Below, piece by piece: positions 37,410 through 47,545 of a stretch of DNA of 64,000 nt. A program made the position numbers and the translations under genes. Below the pieces are notes generated by a model. That model was given only the letters and a program-made list of their open reading frames with translations, searched no databases and was not told the origin of the DNA. Source of the DNA: Lactobacillales bacterium (lineage in GTDB: Bacteria; Bacillota; Bacilli; Lactobacillales; Streptococcaceae); the NCBI GenBank assembly GCA_031261705.1, contig JAISJD010000001.1:1-64000 (forward strand). The letters run 5' to 3'. How positions within the stretch are numbered: the stretch's first letter is position 1; every line of letters starts with the position of its first letter.

Positions 37410-38243
37410 TTATTTATTTTTACGACGACGAACAATAAGTTTGTCTGATTGTGCTTTCTTATTACGAGTTTTGTAACCGATAGCTGGTTGACCCCAAGGT
37501 GATACTGGAGCTTTACGACCAACTGGAGCTTTACCTTCACCACCACCGTGTGGGTGATCGTTAGGGTTCATTACAGATCCACGGACAGTTGGACGTTTAC
37601 GCATCCAACGAGAACGACCTGCTTTACCAATGTTGATTAATTCGTGTTGTTCGTTCCCAACAGTACCGATTGTTGCACGGCAAGTGGCTAACACCATACG
37701 AACTTCCCCAGAGTTTAAGCGGATTAATACGTATTTGCCTTCTTTACCAAGCACTTGTGCTGAAGTACCAGCAGAACGGATTAATTGTCCACCTTTACCA
37801 GGTTTTAACTCGATGTTATGGATAACAGTACCCACTGGAATATTTTCTAATGGTAATGTATTTCCTACTTTAATATCGGCATCAGGACCTGAAACAAGTT
37901 TCATTCCTACTTCTAAGCCTTTTGGTGCTAAGATGTATGATTTTACTCCATCATCGTAAGTTACTAACGCAATGTTAGCTGAACGGTTTGGATCATACTC
38001 AACGGTTTTTACAGTTGCTGTAATGCCGTCTCTGTTACGTTTAAAGTCTACTAAACGGTATTGACGTTTGTGACCGCCACCTTGGTGACGTACAGTGATG
38101 CGTCCGTTATTGTTACGACCCGCATTGTTTTTCAAAGGTGCTAACAGGCTTTTTTCTGGTTTGTCTGTTGTAATTTCAGCAAAGTCAGATGAAGTCATGT
38201 TACGACGACCATTTGAGGTTGGTTTGTACTTCTTAATCGCCAC
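37410..38243 (-). CDS. rplB: 50S ribosomal protein L2
   Basis: A 277-residue L2 with the conserved [19 protein letters not shown] and [20 protein letters not shown] segments. The latter holds the His important for the peptidyl transferase environment. Confidence 0.98.
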   Translation of the reverse strand: MAIKKYKPTSNGRRNMTSSDFAEITTDKPEKSLLAPLKNNAGRNNNGRITVRHQGGGHKRQYRLVDFKRNRDGITATVKTVEYDPNRSANIALVTYDDGVKSYILAPKGLEVGMKLVSGPDADIKVGNTLPLENIPVGTVIHNIELKPGKGGQLIRSAGTSAQVLGKEGKYVLIRLNSGEVRMVLATCRATIGTVGNEQHELINIGKAGRSRWMRKRPTVRGSVMNPNDHPHGGGEGKAPVGRKAPVSPWGQPAIGYKTRNKKAQSDKLIVRRRKNK

Positions 38244-38278
38244 GTCTTTTCCCTCCTATATTATGGTGTGATTCAAGC

Positions 38279-38569
38279 TTATTCAGCTGAGAAGATTTCG
38301 ATTTCTTTAGAGTCAGCAGTCAATGTTACGATTGCTTTACGACGTTTTTTAGTGTAACCAGCGTATTTACCAACGCGTTTGTATTTAGGTTTAATATTTA
38401 AAATATTAACTTTTTCTACTTTCACGCCTTTAAATGCTGCTTCGACAGCTTGTTTTACTAAAGTTTTGTTTGCTTTTACGTCAACTTCAAAAGTGTATTT
38501 TTTGTTGTCCATAGCAGCCATTGATGCTTCAGTAATTACTGGTTTTTTAATGATGTCTAATAAGTTCAT
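38279..38569 (-). CDS. rplW: 50S ribosomal protein L23
   Basis: A 96-residue L23 ([33 protein letters not shown]) at the exit tunnel, where trigger factor and SRP dock. Its start codon overlaps the rplD stop by one base (TAATG). Confidence 0.97.
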   Translation of the reverse strand: MNLLDIIKKPVITEASMAAMDNKKYTFEVDVKANKTLVKQAVEAAFKGVKVEKVNILNIKPKYKRVGKYAGYTKKRRKAIVTLTADSKEIEIFSAE

Positions 38570-39192
38570 TATGCAAGTACCTCCTCAATTTGAGTTAGAG
38601 CAGTTTGCGTAATTAACAATTTATCGTTAGATGTAATATCTAACACACTTGCAGAGTTAGCAGTTGTTACAGACACGTTTGGAAGATTGCGAGCAGATAA
38701 TGCTGCAAAGTCGTTTCCTTCTTCTGTGACTACTAAGACTTTAGAGTCAATTGATAAGTTAGCAAGAACTTTTGCAAATTCTTTCGTTTTTGGTGCATCG
38801 AAGTTTAACGCTTCAACTGCAACTAATTTATTTTCAGCAACTTTTTCTGAGTAAACAGATTTAAGTGCTAGTTGACGAACTTTTTGTGGAAGTTTGTAGC
38901 CGTATGAACGTGGTGTAGGTCCGAATACTACGCCACCGCCACGCCATTGTGGTGAGCGAATTGATCCTTGACGAGCACGACCAGTTCCTTTTTGACGCCA
39001 TGGTTTACGTCCACCGCCACGAACTGCACTACGGTTTTTCACTGCGTGAGTTCCTTGACGTAAAGAAGCACGTTGCGCAATGATTGCGTCGAATACAACT
39101 GATTCATTTGGTTCAATACCGAAAACTGCGTCATTTAAAGTAATTTCGCCGTTTTGAGTACCATCTTGTTTGAATAATGCTACGTTTGCCAT
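38569..39192 (-). CDS. rplD: 50S ribosomal protein L4
   Basis: A 207-residue L4 whose long tunnel loop contains [20 protein letters not shown]. In enterobacteria L4 represses the S10 operon through its leader; whether this occurs here is unknown. Confidence 0.97.
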   Translation of the reverse strand: MANVALFKQDGTQNGEITLNDAVFGIEPNESVVFDAIIAQRASLRQGTHAVKNRSAVRGGGRKPWRQKGTGRARQGSIRSPQWRGGGVVFGPTPRSYGYKLPQKVRQLALKSVYSEKVAENKLVAVEALNFDAPKTKEFAKVLANLSIDSKVLVVTEEGNDFAALSARNLPNVSVTTANSASVLDITSNDKLLITQTALTQIEEVLA

Positions 39193-39217
39193 TCCTACTG
39201 TTCCCTCCTATCCTTGA

Positions 39218-39850
39218 TTATTTAGCAGCCTTAACTGCTGTTTTAATTGTGATTAATGATTTTTTAGCTCCTGGAACATTTCCTTTAATAAGGATAACGT
39301 TCTTGTCTGCGATAACTTTCGCTACTTCTAAGTTTTGAATTGTTACGCGGTTGCCACCCATGCGTCCTGCAAGGTGTTTATTTTTAAATACACGGTTAGG
39401 TGCAACTGGACCCATTGACCCAGGACGACGATGATAACGAGAACCGTGAGCCATTGGACCACGAGATTGACCATGACGTTTAATAACCCCTTGGAAACCT
39501 TTCCCTTTCGTTGTACCTGTTACATCAATAATGTCTCCTGCTTGGAAAACATCTACTGTAATTTCTTTTCCTACTTCATATTCTCCTAGCTCAACATTTT
39601 TGAATTCACGAATGAAGCGCTTAGGAGCCGTGTTTGCTTTTGCAACATGACCTTTCGCAGGTTTGTTTGATAAAACTTCACGTTTGTCTTGGTAACCGAC
39701 TTGAATTGCTTCGTAGCCGTCCGTTTCAACAGTTTTTACTTGTAAAACAACGTTTGGTGTTGCTTCGATTACTGTTACTGGGATTAATTCGCCAGACTCA
39801 GTGAAGATTTGTGTCATTCCCACTTTTTTCCCTAAGATTCCTTTGGTCAT
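39218..39850 (-). CDS. rplC: 50S ribosomal protein L3
   Basis: A 210-residue L3 ([40 protein letters not shown]) that helps start assembly of the large subunit. It is second in the S10 operon. Confidence 0.97.
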   Translation of the reverse strand: MTKGILGKKVGMTQIFTESGELIPVTVIEATPNVVLQVKTVETDGYEAIQVGYQDKREVLSNKPAKGHVAKANTAPKRFIREFKNVELGEYEVGKEITVDVFQAGDIIDVTGTTKGKGFQGVIKRHGQSRGPMAHGSRYHRRPGSMGPVAPNRVFKNKHLAGRMGGNRVTIQNLEVAKVIADKNVILIKGNVPGAKKSLITIKTAVKAAK

Positions 39851-39875
39851 GAGTACACCTCCATTTTCTTCTTAA

Positions 39876-40348
<473 letters not shown>

Positions 40349-40354
40349 TTTGCT

Positions 40355-40383
40355 ATGATACTATGTTTGAAATGATTACGCAA
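40355..40383 (-). promoter_or_regulatory. S10 superoperon promoter
   Basis: TTGCGT (40383-40378), 17 nt, then TATCAT (40360-40355) on the minus strand; the start site near 40348 begins the leader RNA. The remaining upstream spacer to 40786 holds no gene I can support. Confidence 0.75.
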
Positions 40384-40658
40384 GAATTTTTTATCCTAAA
40401 TCGTGCTTTTTTTCAGAAACTTCGTCGTTGTTTCCCTTTTTATTTTCTCGCCGTTTTCTTAAAAGTTCGCTTTTTTTGGATTATTTTCAAAGAAAGCGCT
40501 TTATATCGTTGTTTTCGGTTGAATTCACGCCGTTTTTAGCTGAAATTTGTGACACGCTAGGGGGCGTTTGCATGGAAAAATCGCCGATTGTTCGTCTTTT
40601 AAATATTAAGAAAACCTTAAGATTTTAATTTTTACGAACGAAAATAGCGCCAGAAATC

Positions 40659-40690
40659 TAAAAATGAGAATTTCATCCCACTCATTTTCC
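40659..40690. terminator. terminator-like hairpin in the rpsJ upstream spacer
   Basis: AAAATGAG and CTCATTTT flank a 12-nt loop. On the minus strand the stem is followed by T residues. The transcript it would end is unknown; one could start near the motif at 40734-40765. Confidence 0.4.
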
Positions 40691-40733
40691 AGTTTCTTCT
40701 ATTTCACGATAGTTGACACTGACAGCATCTGAT

Positions 40734-40765
40734 GCAACCGACAATGATATTTTTTTGTCGTTTAG
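40734..40765. promoter_or_regulatory. second copy of the tetR-upstream dyad motif
   Basis: GCAACCGACAA, 11 variable bases, then TGTCGTTTAG. The same two blocks with identical spacing occur at 45503-45534 before tetR. Here CGACAA/TTGTCG is a perfect inverted repeat. Probably an operator for the TetR protein or a shared regulator. Confidence 0.5.
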
Positions 40766-40786
40766 CCGAACACTCTCTATCAATTT

Positions 40787-40819
40787 AAAAAGGCTCTCCA
40801 GTCCAAAACTAGAGAGCCT
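40787..40819 (-). terminator. terminator of the ABC exporter operon
   Basis: AGGCTCTC (40819-40812) pairs with GAGAGCCT (40798-40791), a perfect 8-bp stem, followed by TTTTT on the minus strand. Confidence 0.88.
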
Positions 40820-40830
40820 CATTCTTATCT

Positions 40831-42690
40831 TTAGGCGACACTTTCAAATTGTGAATTGTAAAGGTTGGCATAGAAACCACCTTCTGCGAGTAAATCTTGA
40901 TGATTTCCAGATTCGATAATATCGCCGTCTTTCATCACAAGAATTAAGTCTGCATTTTTGATGGTTGAAAGTCGGTGGGCAATGACAAAGCTTGTCCGAC
41001 CCTCCATCAGTTTATCCATTGCCTGTTGAATCAATTCTTCCGTCCGTGTATCTACAGAGGAAGTTGCTTCATCCAAAATGAGCATTGGTGCATTTTTCAA
41101 CAGCGCACGAGCAATCGTTAATAATTGACGTTCCCCAACAGATAATTCATCTGCATCTTTAATGAGGGAATCATAGCCATTTGGTAACGTGTTGATAAAG
41201 TGATCGACACCCACCGCTTCGGCAGCTGCTACCACTTGTGCATCTGTTATATTTTTTTGATTGTAAATCAAGTTTTCTTTGATTGTTCCTTCAAACAACC
41301 AAGTATCCTGTAAAACCATGGAGAATTGGTCATGAACAGCCTCACGTGTAATCGTTTTGGTTGGTGTCCCATCAATGATGATTTCCCCTGAATTGGTTTC
41401 GTAAAAACGCATGAGCAAGTTCACCATGGTTGATTTTCCGGCACCAGTAGGCCCAACAATCGCAATTTTTTGACCTGGTTTCGCAGCTGCAGAAAAATCA
41501 TTGATAATCACACGGTTTTCATTGTACCCAAAGTGAACATCTTTGAACTCAACCGCACCTTTAGGGTTTGGTATAGCAGTAGGTTTTCCAGCTTCATTTT
41601 CTAATTCCTCTTCATTAAGGAAAGTGAAAATACGTTCAGAAGCAGCCCCTGCTGATTGCATGGACGTGACTGCTTGGGCAATTTGAGTTAATGGTTGTGT
41701 GAATAGACGGATATAAACCATGAACGCTACAATGACCCCAAAGCTAATCGTTCCGTCAATCGCTAATACAGCACCGACTAAGCAGACCGCTGCATAGCCA
41801 AAGTTCCCGATAAATTGCATTAAGGGCATCATTAGACCAGAAAGGAATTGAGATTTCCAGACGGAGTTATACAGACGTTCATTGATGTCATCAAACTCCC
41901 CTTCTTTTTCCTTATCGGCATTAGAAACCTTGACCATATTATGACCCGTGTACACTTCTTCCACGAAACCATTCACTTCACCCAGTCCATTTTGTTGGTC
42001 ATTAAAGAATTTTTGTGACTTAGTCATAATGAGAATCATTAGCCCAAAGCCCACAACCGTTGTAGCAATCGCTGTTAAACTCATATGAACGTTCGTTTTG
42101 AACATCATAATAATCGAACCAATAAAGAGAGTCAAAGCTGAAACCAGACTACCGACCGACTGATTCAATGCTTGGCCAATCGTATCTACATCATTGGTAA
42201 CCCGAGATAACGTATCCCCGTAAGGATGATTGTCAAAGTAACGCAAAGGTAAAACATTGATTTTATGAGAAATATCTTTACGTAATTTTTTAGAGGTTCG
42301 TTGCGTAACAGTTGCCATAATGAATCCTTGAATATAGCTTAGAATCGCAGAACCCACATAATAAGCAATCAATACGAGCGCAATGGAGGTGATTTTCTTC
42401 AAATCAATATCGCCATGACCAGGTGTCCCAGCAGGAATCAGACTTGCTTTAATCCCGTCTATAATTTTATTGGTGATTTCAGATAATTTATCCGGCCCGA
42501 TAATCGTTAAATACGAACCTCCACACGCTGCAATCGCTGCAATAAAAATTGCTGGATAGAACGGTTTAACATATTTTATTAAATCTCCTAAGGCTTTTTT
42601 CACATCTTTTGGCTTTTCACCAGCCCCACGACCTCTTCCGGGACCGACAGCCTGAGGTTTATTCATTGGCATTTTCTTTTCTTCACTCAT
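40831..42690 (-). CDS. multidrug ABC exporter subunit with intact Walker B and degenerate signature
   Basis: A 619-residue half-transporter: a basic cytoplasmic N-terminus (about 1-45), six transmembrane helices, then a nucleotide-binding domain. Walker A is GPTGAGKST (413-421), Walker B ILDEATS keeps the catalytic Glu, and the H-loop IAHRLST is intact, but the signature reads LSVGE instead of LSGGQ. This is the LmrD/BmrD-type half of a heterodimeric exporter. Its start overlaps the stop of the partner gene by one base. With the partner it should expel drugs or lipophilic compounds. Confidence 0.9.
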   Translation of the reverse strand: MSEEKKMPMNKPQAVGPGRGRGAGEKPKDVKKALGDLIKYVKPFYPAIFIAAIAACGGSYLTIIGPDKLSEITNKIIDGIKASLIPAGTPGHGDIDLKKITSIALVLIAYYVGSAILSYIQGFIMATVTQRTSKKLRKDISHKINVLPLRYFDNHPYGDTLSRVTNDVDTIGQALNQSVGSLVSALTLFIGSIIMMFKTNVHMSLTAIATTVVGFGLMILIMTKSQKFFNDQQNGLGEVNGFVEEVYTGHNMVKVSNADKEKEGEFDDINERLYNSVWKSQFLSGLMMPLMQFIGNFGYAAVCLVGAVLAIDGTISFGVIVAFMVYIRLFTQPLTQIAQAVTSMQSAGAASERIFTFLNEEELENEAGKPTAIPNPKGAVEFKDVHFGYNENRVIINDFSAAAKPGQKIAIVGPTGAGKSTMVNLLMRFYETNSGEIIIDGTPTKTITREAVHDQFSMVLQDTWLFEGTIKENLIYNQKNITDAQVVAAAEAVGVDHFINTLPNGYDSLIKDADELSVGERQLLTIARALLKNAPMLILDEATSSVDTRTEELIQQAMDKLMEGRTSFVIAHRLSTIKNADLILVMKDGDIIESGNHQDLLAEGGFYANLYNSQFESVA

Positions 42691-44498
42691 TAGGCTAATT
42701 CCTCCTTAGAAAGTTGTGAGTAGGCAATTTCTTGATAAATTGCATTGTTTTTCAGTAACTCCTCATGTGTGCCGTGACCGACCACTTTCCCTTGATCTAG
42801 CACAATGATTTGATCCGCATCAATAATCGTCCCAATCCGTTGGGCAACAATTAATTTTGTCGTATCCGCTGTTTCAGTTTTTAGAGCATCCCGAAGAACA
42901 CGGTCTGTTTTATAATCTAAGGCGGAGAAAGAATCATCAAATACAAGAATTTCCGGACGACGAGCAATCGCACGAGCAATCGCCAACCGTTGTTTTTGAC
43001 CTCCGGATAAGTTTAACCCACCTTGTGAAATTTCCGCATCTAAACCGTCCGGCATTTTATTCACAAATTCATCGGCTTGGGCAATGCGTAACGCCGTTTG
43101 TAATTCATCATCCGTGATTGCCCCGTGAGCGTTCGTTCCAAGCTCTAGGTTTGAGCGAATCGTGCCATTAAACATGACAGGTTTTTGAGGAATAAAGCCC
43201 ATTTTATTGTGAAGAGCGATTTCTTCAAATTCTTTCACATCCACACCGTCAACTAGCACTTGTCCAGAAGTTGCATCATAATAACGAGGAATTAAATTGA
43301 TTAACGTTGATTTCCCTGAACCTGTGGAACCGATAAACGCCACCGTTTCCCCTTTGTTTGCTTTAAAGGAAACATGTTCAATGACGTATTCAGAAGCATC
43401 GGCATATTGGAAACAAACATCTTTAAATTCAACCGTTCCAACTTCCGTTGCGGCAGATTCATCCTTTGTCCCATCTTTAATAGAAGATTGTGTATCAATG
43501 ACTTCCATAATACGACCCGCAGAAACATTGGCACGAGGTAACATAATGAAAATTATCGTTAACATCATGAACGCCATAACCACCTGCATGCCGTAAGAGG
43601 TAAAGACCACCATGTCTGAGAATAGATCAATTCTTCCAGTCGCCATTGCCGTAAATGCGGCTTTCATACCTGCTGGTGTAGAGGCAGGAGCTACCGTCAC
43701 TGCTTTGATGATATTCGCCCCAATGAGGTAAACAGCAACTGATAAACCTGAAGAAACAAGTGACATCATCGGCATCATCATCGCCATGATTCGTTGGATA
43801 AACAAGTTCGTTGAAGTAATATCATCGTTTGCTTTTTCGAATTTTGCTGTTTGGTAATCTTCTGCATTATACGCACGAACCACTCGAATCCCTGTTAAGT
43901 TTTCCCGAGTCACCGAGTTTAGCTTATCCGTTAATTTTTGGATAATCTTGAACTTCGGCATAGCAATCGTCACGATAATGCCGATAACTACTAAAATAAA
44001 GAGTACCGCTACACCAAGTGCCGTTGTCCATTCCCAAGACTTATCAGCAATTTTTAAAATCGCCCAGACAGCCGTAATCGGCGCCTTAATAATTAATTGA
44101 AGTCCCATTGCCACAATCATCTGTACTTGCGTAATATCATTTGTTGAACGTGTAATTAATGAAGCGGTAGAAAATTTATTGATTTCTGCCATGGAAAATT
44201 CAGAAACTTGATGATACACGTCATGACGCAAAGTCCGTGACAAGCCTGCTGCTACTTTTGCCGCCAAGAAGCCGACAATCACCGCCGCAACAAGCGAACC
44301 AAGCGCACAGAGTACCATCCATTTCCCTTCATTGACAATTTGTGACACCGTTGTGCCTTTTTCTTGAATTAACTTCGTCACCTTCGACATGTAATCAGGT
44401 AATCTCAAGTCAAAGAACACTTGTGTTACGATAAAGACGATGGCAATACCTATGTAGCCAACTTCTTTTTTCGTAAATCTCTTAAGAATTTTTAACAT
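42690..44498 (-). CDS. multidrug ABC exporter subunit with degenerate catalytic site
   Basis: A 602-residue half-transporter with six transmembrane helices and a nucleotide-binding domain. Walker A is GSTGSGKST (390-398) and the signature LSGGQ (497-501) is canonical. The Glu after Walker B is Asp (LVFDDSFS, 522) and the H-loop His is Gln (VAQRIGT). These changes mark the LmrC/BmrC-type subunit and are complementary to the defects of its partner, giving one active and one degenerate ATP site per heterodimer. It is first in a marR-ABC-ABC operon. Confidence 0.9.
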   Translation of the reverse strand: MLKILKRFTKKEVGYIGIAIVFIVTQVFFDLRLPDYMSKVTKLIQEKGTTVSQIVNEGKWMVLCALGSLVAAVIVGFLAAKVAAGLSRTLRHDVYHQVSEFSMAEINKFSTASLITRSTNDITQVQMIVAMGLQLIIKAPITAVWAILKIADKSWEWTTALGVAVLFILVVIGIIVTIAMPKFKIIQKLTDKLNSVTRENLTGIRVVRAYNAEDYQTAKFEKANDDITSTNLFIQRIMAMMMPMMSLVSSGLSVAVYLIGANIIKAVTVAPASTPAGMKAAFTAMATGRIDLFSDMVVFTSYGMQVVMAFMMLTIIFIMLPRANVSAGRIMEVIDTQSSIKDGTKDESAATEVGTVEFKDVCFQYADASEYVIEHVSFKANKGETVAFIGSTGSGKSTLINLIPRYYDATSGQVLVDGVDVKEFEEIALHNKMGFIPQKPVMFNGTIRSNLELGTNAHGAITDDELQTALRIAQADEFVNKMPDGLDAEISQGGLNLSGGQKQRLAIARAIARRPEILVFDDSFSALDYKTDRVLRDALKTETADTTKLIVAQRIGTIIDADQIIVLDQGKVVGHGTHEELLKNNAIYQEIAYSQLSKEELA

Positions 44499-44522
44499 TT
44501 TTCCACTCCTCTTCTTTCCACT

Positions 44523-44963
44523 CTACACTTCCATATTCTTCTGTATTTTGCGTAAGGTAGAAATAAACATTGAAATTTCTTCATCTGGAATATCTTGAAC
44601 CATCTTTTCTTGAAATACCTTACTAGATTTTTCCATCCACTTTTGATATTTATAAGCTTTCTCCGCTAAAACAATCCGCTTTAACCGAGCATCATAGCTT
44701 ACAGGCTCTCGGTAAATCAACCCATTCGCTTCCATACGCTTAATCATATTTGTGGCGGTGGGTCTCCGAACATGAAACTGTTCTTCAATATCCTTTTGAA
44801 ACGTCTCCCGCTCTTTTCTCTTTAATAAGAAAAGTAGAGTGGCGACTTGGATGCCATACAGCTTTGGAAAATCAGCTTCTTGGCAACGAATTGAGTTTTC
44901 CTTGTACCGACTAATCGAAATCATCAAATCTCGAATTTCAAATGCGACTTTGCCTCGCTCCAT
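44523..44963 (-). CDS. MarR-family regulator of the ABC exporter
   Basis: A 146-residue winged-helix MarR protein (FQKDIEEQFHVRRPTATNMIKRMEANGLI, then a wing with SYDARLKRIVLAEKA). MarR proteins commonly repress adjacent efflux genes and release DNA on binding drugs. Its stop is 24 bp before the first exporter gene. The GGAGG ribosome-binding site immediately follows the TTAGCTCTGTA end of a hairpin repeat, so the repeats lie in its leader. Confidence 0.88.
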   Translation of the reverse strand: MERGKVAFEIRDLMISISRYKENSIRCQEADFPKLYGIQVATLLFLLKRKERETFQKDIEEQFHVRRPTATNMIKRMEANGLIYREPVSYDARLKRIVLAEKAYKYQKWMEKSSKVFQEKMVQDIPDEEISMFISTLRKIQKNMEV

Positions 44964-44971
44964 TCATCTAC

Positions 44972-45092
44972 CTCCAATACAGAGCTAAGAGGAGTGGTTA
45001 GAAAAAAAGAAAAATAGAAAAAGGATTTTAAGGCGTTCTTTGCCTTGGAATCGTTTTATCTTTTTTCTTGTCTTTCTGCTCCTCGTGCTCGA
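44972..45092 (-). repeat. dispersed hairpin repeat, copy B1 (leader of marR)
   Basis: Read on the minus strand it begins TCGAGCACGAGGAG and ends CTCCTCTTAGCTCTGTATTGG. GAGC/GCTC and GAGGAG/CTCCTC pair at the ends, purine- and pyrimidine-rich arms pair next, and GATT-N2-AAGGC pairs with GCCTT-N2-AATC in the centre. It is tandem with copy B2 at a 121-bp period. Confidence 0.75.
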
Positions 45093-45289
45093 CTCCAATA
45101 CAGAGCTAAGAGGAGTGGTTAGGAAGAAAGAAAAATAGAAAAAGGATTGTAAGGCGTTCTTTGCCTTGGAATCGTTTTGTTCTACACTTTGTTTCGCATA
45201 CAGTCGCTACTAAACAGCAAGCTGTAAGTAGGACTAGCATATTTTTCTTGTCTTTCTGCTCCCTCGTGCTCCTCGTACTCCTCGTGCAA
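45093..45289 (-). repeat. dispersed hairpin repeat, copy B2, interrupted
   Basis: The first ~86 bases are nearly identical to copy B1. At about 45179-45239 roughly 61 unrelated bases are inserted. The repeat then resumes with TTTTTCTTGTCTTTCTGCTC and ends in a short CTCGTGCTC/CTCGTACTC/CTCGTGC array. The insert contains its own hairpin ACAGC-AA-GCTGT flanked by CTAC/GTAG. Confidence 0.7.
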
Positions 45290-45502
45290 TATTGTTATCC
45301 AGATAACTGTTACATAGCTAACAGTCCTCTTACGACTCACCAAATGAGATGCGCTAAAACGCCACACCTAAGACTAGCAAAACAACAGACATGCAGACCA
45401 ACTTCTTTCCCGACCCCATTGCATGATACAAAAGCTTCGGTTATACTTATCTCAATCCGACAACTGTTGTTTCATAAATCATAATGCAGGAACAAAAATA
45501 AC

Positions 45503-45534
45503 GCAACCGACAAGATGCGACAGATGTCGTTTAG
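45503..45534. promoter_or_regulatory. candidate operator upstream of tetR
   Basis: GCAACCGACAA-N11-TGTCGTTTAG, with AACCGACA and TGTCGTTT as near-perfect inverted repeats, 28 bp before the TetR gene. The inner CGACAGATGTCG is also dyad-symmetric. The rest of 45290-45561 shows no gene. Confidence 0.5.
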
Positions 45535-45561
45535 GAGTATAAATCTTTAAGGAGGGGGATT

Positions 45562-46134
45562 ATGAAAGACGCTGATACTAGATATACTAAGGCTGAAAAA
45601 CAAATATTAAAATCTTTTATAAGTCAGTTAAAAACACAAAATTTTCAAGATATTTCGGTCAATCAACTCACGAAATTAGCCGGAATCCATCGCAGTACTT
45701 TTTACGCACATTATTTAGATAAAGACGACTTGTTGAACAAATTTATTTTGAAAATCGTCCATAAAAATTTTGGAAGCGTTACAGGAAATGTTCTTCCTCT
45801 ATCGCAGGAATTTAGCTGGGAATTGCTCGTTTGGACAAGGGAAACGATTGACGGTCTGAAAGCTACTTTTGGTATTCACTATCCGTCGATTAGCTCGACC
45901 GTGGATACGATTATTGTAAAATTTTTAGAAGAATTATTAGATAATCGCATCCGTGATAGCGTGTTCGATGATCATACAGGATATATTGACTACATCGCAA
46001 TTCTCATGAGTACGTCCATTTACGCACTGGCACATGAATCTTCCAAACGGAACCAAAAAGTCGAGGAAATCCACGATTACTTCAAACGAATGGATCCCAT
46101 CCGTGAAAATATGGAACATCAATCAGAGCAGTGA
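45562..46134 (+). CDS. TetR-family regulator
   Basis: A 190-residue TetR-like protein with an N-terminal helix-turn-helix (SVNQLTKLAGIHRSTFYAHYLDKDDLL, about 30-58) and an all-helical C-terminal ligand domain. It resembles the DhaS/TetR_C_8-type regulators of Firmicutes. The ribosome-binding site is AAGGAGGGGG. The dyad motif directly upstream suggests autoregulation; a second site beyond the exporter operon hints at a wider target set. The following AbrB-DUF998 gene may be co-regulated. Confidence 0.85.
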   Translation: MKDADTRYTKAEKQILKSFISQLKTQNFQDISVNQLTKLAGIHRSTFYAHYLDKDDLLNKFILKIVHKNFGSVTGNVLPLSQEFSWELLVWTRETIDGLKATFGIHYPSISSTVDTIIVKFLEELLDNRIRDSVFDDHTGYIDYIAILMSTSIYALAHESSKRNQKVEEIHDYFKRMDPIRENMEHQSEQ

Positions 46135-46272
46135 TTTTTCATTGTAGATGATTTTCAGGTGTCTGTGTTACACCATTTTTTATCCATTTGTTCTCTTTCT
46201 CAATATTTTTTTAAATAGATTGAATATGTTATGATTAATTTATCAAATTCGTTCTATTTCATAGGAGGAGAC

Positions 46273-47466
46273 ATGGAAGATAAATTTCAAGTGACCATTC
46301 CCAAAGACATTGCGGAAAAACTAAACCTTAACCTAAAACAGCCAGTTACGGCAACTTTGACAGATGATGGGCTCACCATCAAACCAACCAGTAAAGAATC
46401 GGAACCTCATTCCATCCTTTTATTTTTGATTCCCTCGATTTTAGCAACTATCCTCTTTTTCATTCGCTTTTCAGTGGTGAAAATGTATCATGTCTATCTG
46501 ACGGGAAACAATTCTATAGAAAACATGATGTTCTTATTGGGAACCAGTATTCCAATGATTGTCTTTACTGTTCTCTTCATTCAACAAAAAAGATACAGAA
46601 AAAACGATACCGTCTCAAAAATCTCTTGGCGAAATTTTCCAACACTACTGATTGGCTTTGCGAGTATGCTCTTTCTAATAAATCTTGGCGTCTTTCAATT
46701 ATTAGGTGCTCTATTTACCGGTGCTAGCTTTGATTTATTTACCGCAAGCATCCTTTTTTTCATCTTTAATGCGATAAGCAACTATCTAATGATTACGATT
46801 GTCGAAAACATTACCCCAAGAATGATTATTACCTTGCTGATTTCCGTCATTATCGGTGGCATGACCTTGGCTATGCTAAGCAATCAAAAACTCGGCTGGT
46901 GGCATCGAAATTTCAGCTTCTTAGGCACGGTAGACGCCAAATATAGCTGGGTGTTCAACCTCACGCTGATACTTTCTGGCCTTCTCATGATTGCCTTAGT
47001 CGATTATCTCTTCGTAGCGATTCATGAGGCACACCATAAAAACATTCGATTCGATATTTTGCGTGTATTACTCACACTAACGGCAATTTCCTTTTGTGCG
47101 ATTGGCTTTCTCCCAAACAACGGAAAAGGCACACTACACCAATTACATGTGCAGTCTGCCCATTTTTTAGTTCTATTTATTATCGCCCTAATCATCAGTA
47201 TTCGCTGGCTGATTCCCGACATTCGACAAGATTTTATTCAAGCCTCTTACCTCATTGGCACAGGCTTAGTCGCAAGCGTAATTTTGTTCCAATTTGTCGG
47301 CTACTTTTCCTTGACTACTTTTGAGCTTCTTTCAGCAAGCCTATCTATCGGATGGCTCCTGTTGCTTTTGCAATATCTCATTAAGTTTACGATTGGTAAG
47401 GAAGTGAAGTTTGAAATTTCTATTCGGGTGGAGGAGGAAAAAAGATTCGATATAAAAAAAATCTAA
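46273..47466 (+). CDS. AbrB/SpoVT-type domain fused to a DUF998-like membrane protein
   Basis: The 397-residue protein starts with a swapped-hairpin AbrB-like segment (EDKFQVTIPKDIAEKLNLNL...TLTDDGLTIKP, about 1-38). Roughly ten hydrophobic helices follow, with spacing like DUF998 membrane proteins. The C-terminus is charged. AbrB-like domains usually bind DNA as dimers, so this may be a membrane-tethered regulator or a protein using the fold for oligomerisation. ATG 46273 follows AGGAGGAG; an in-frame ATG at 46231 lacks a ribosome-binding site. Confidence 0.75.
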   Translation: MEDKFQVTIPKDIAEKLNLNLKQPVTATLTDDGLTIKPTSKESEPHSILLFLIPSILATILFFIRFSVVKMYHVYLTGNNSIENMMFLLGTSIPMIVFTVLFIQQKRYRKNDTVSKISWRNFPTLLIGFASMLFLINLGVFQLLGALFTGASFDLFTASILFFIFNAISNYLMITIVENITPRMIITLLISVIIGGMTLAMLSNQKLGWWHRNFSFLGTVDAKYSWVFNLTLILSGLLMIALVDYLFVAIHEAHHKNIRFDILRVLLTLTAISFCAIGFLPNNGKGTLHQLHVQSAHFLVLFIIALIISIRWLIPDIRQDFIQASYLIGTGLVASVILFQFVGYFSLTTFELLSASLSIGWLLLLLQYLIKFTIGKEVKFEISIRVEEEKRFDIKKI

Positions 47467-47506
47467 GTATTTTAGCGTTAATTTTCATTTGATAACTATA
47501 TTTTAC

Positions 47507-47545
47507 AAAAACAACCTTAGTTGATTTTGTAGTCAATTAAGGTTG
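47507..47545 (-). terminator. terminator downstream of the deacetylase region
   Basis: CAACCTTA-A-TTGA pairs with TCAA-C-TAAGGTTG on the minus strand (47545-47512), followed by TTTTTG. It may also act for the convergent membrane-protein gene. Confidence 0.7.

Noticed and set aside
44972-45289. CRISPR-like or minisatellite array
   Set aside because: There are only two ~120-bp units, no spacers and no cas genes; it is explained by the dispersed hairpin repeat.
45161-45484. Plus-strand open frame of 107 codons upstream of tetR
   Set aside because: It runs through the interrupted repeat copy and low-complexity CTCGTGCTC sequence, without a start signal or protein-like pattern.
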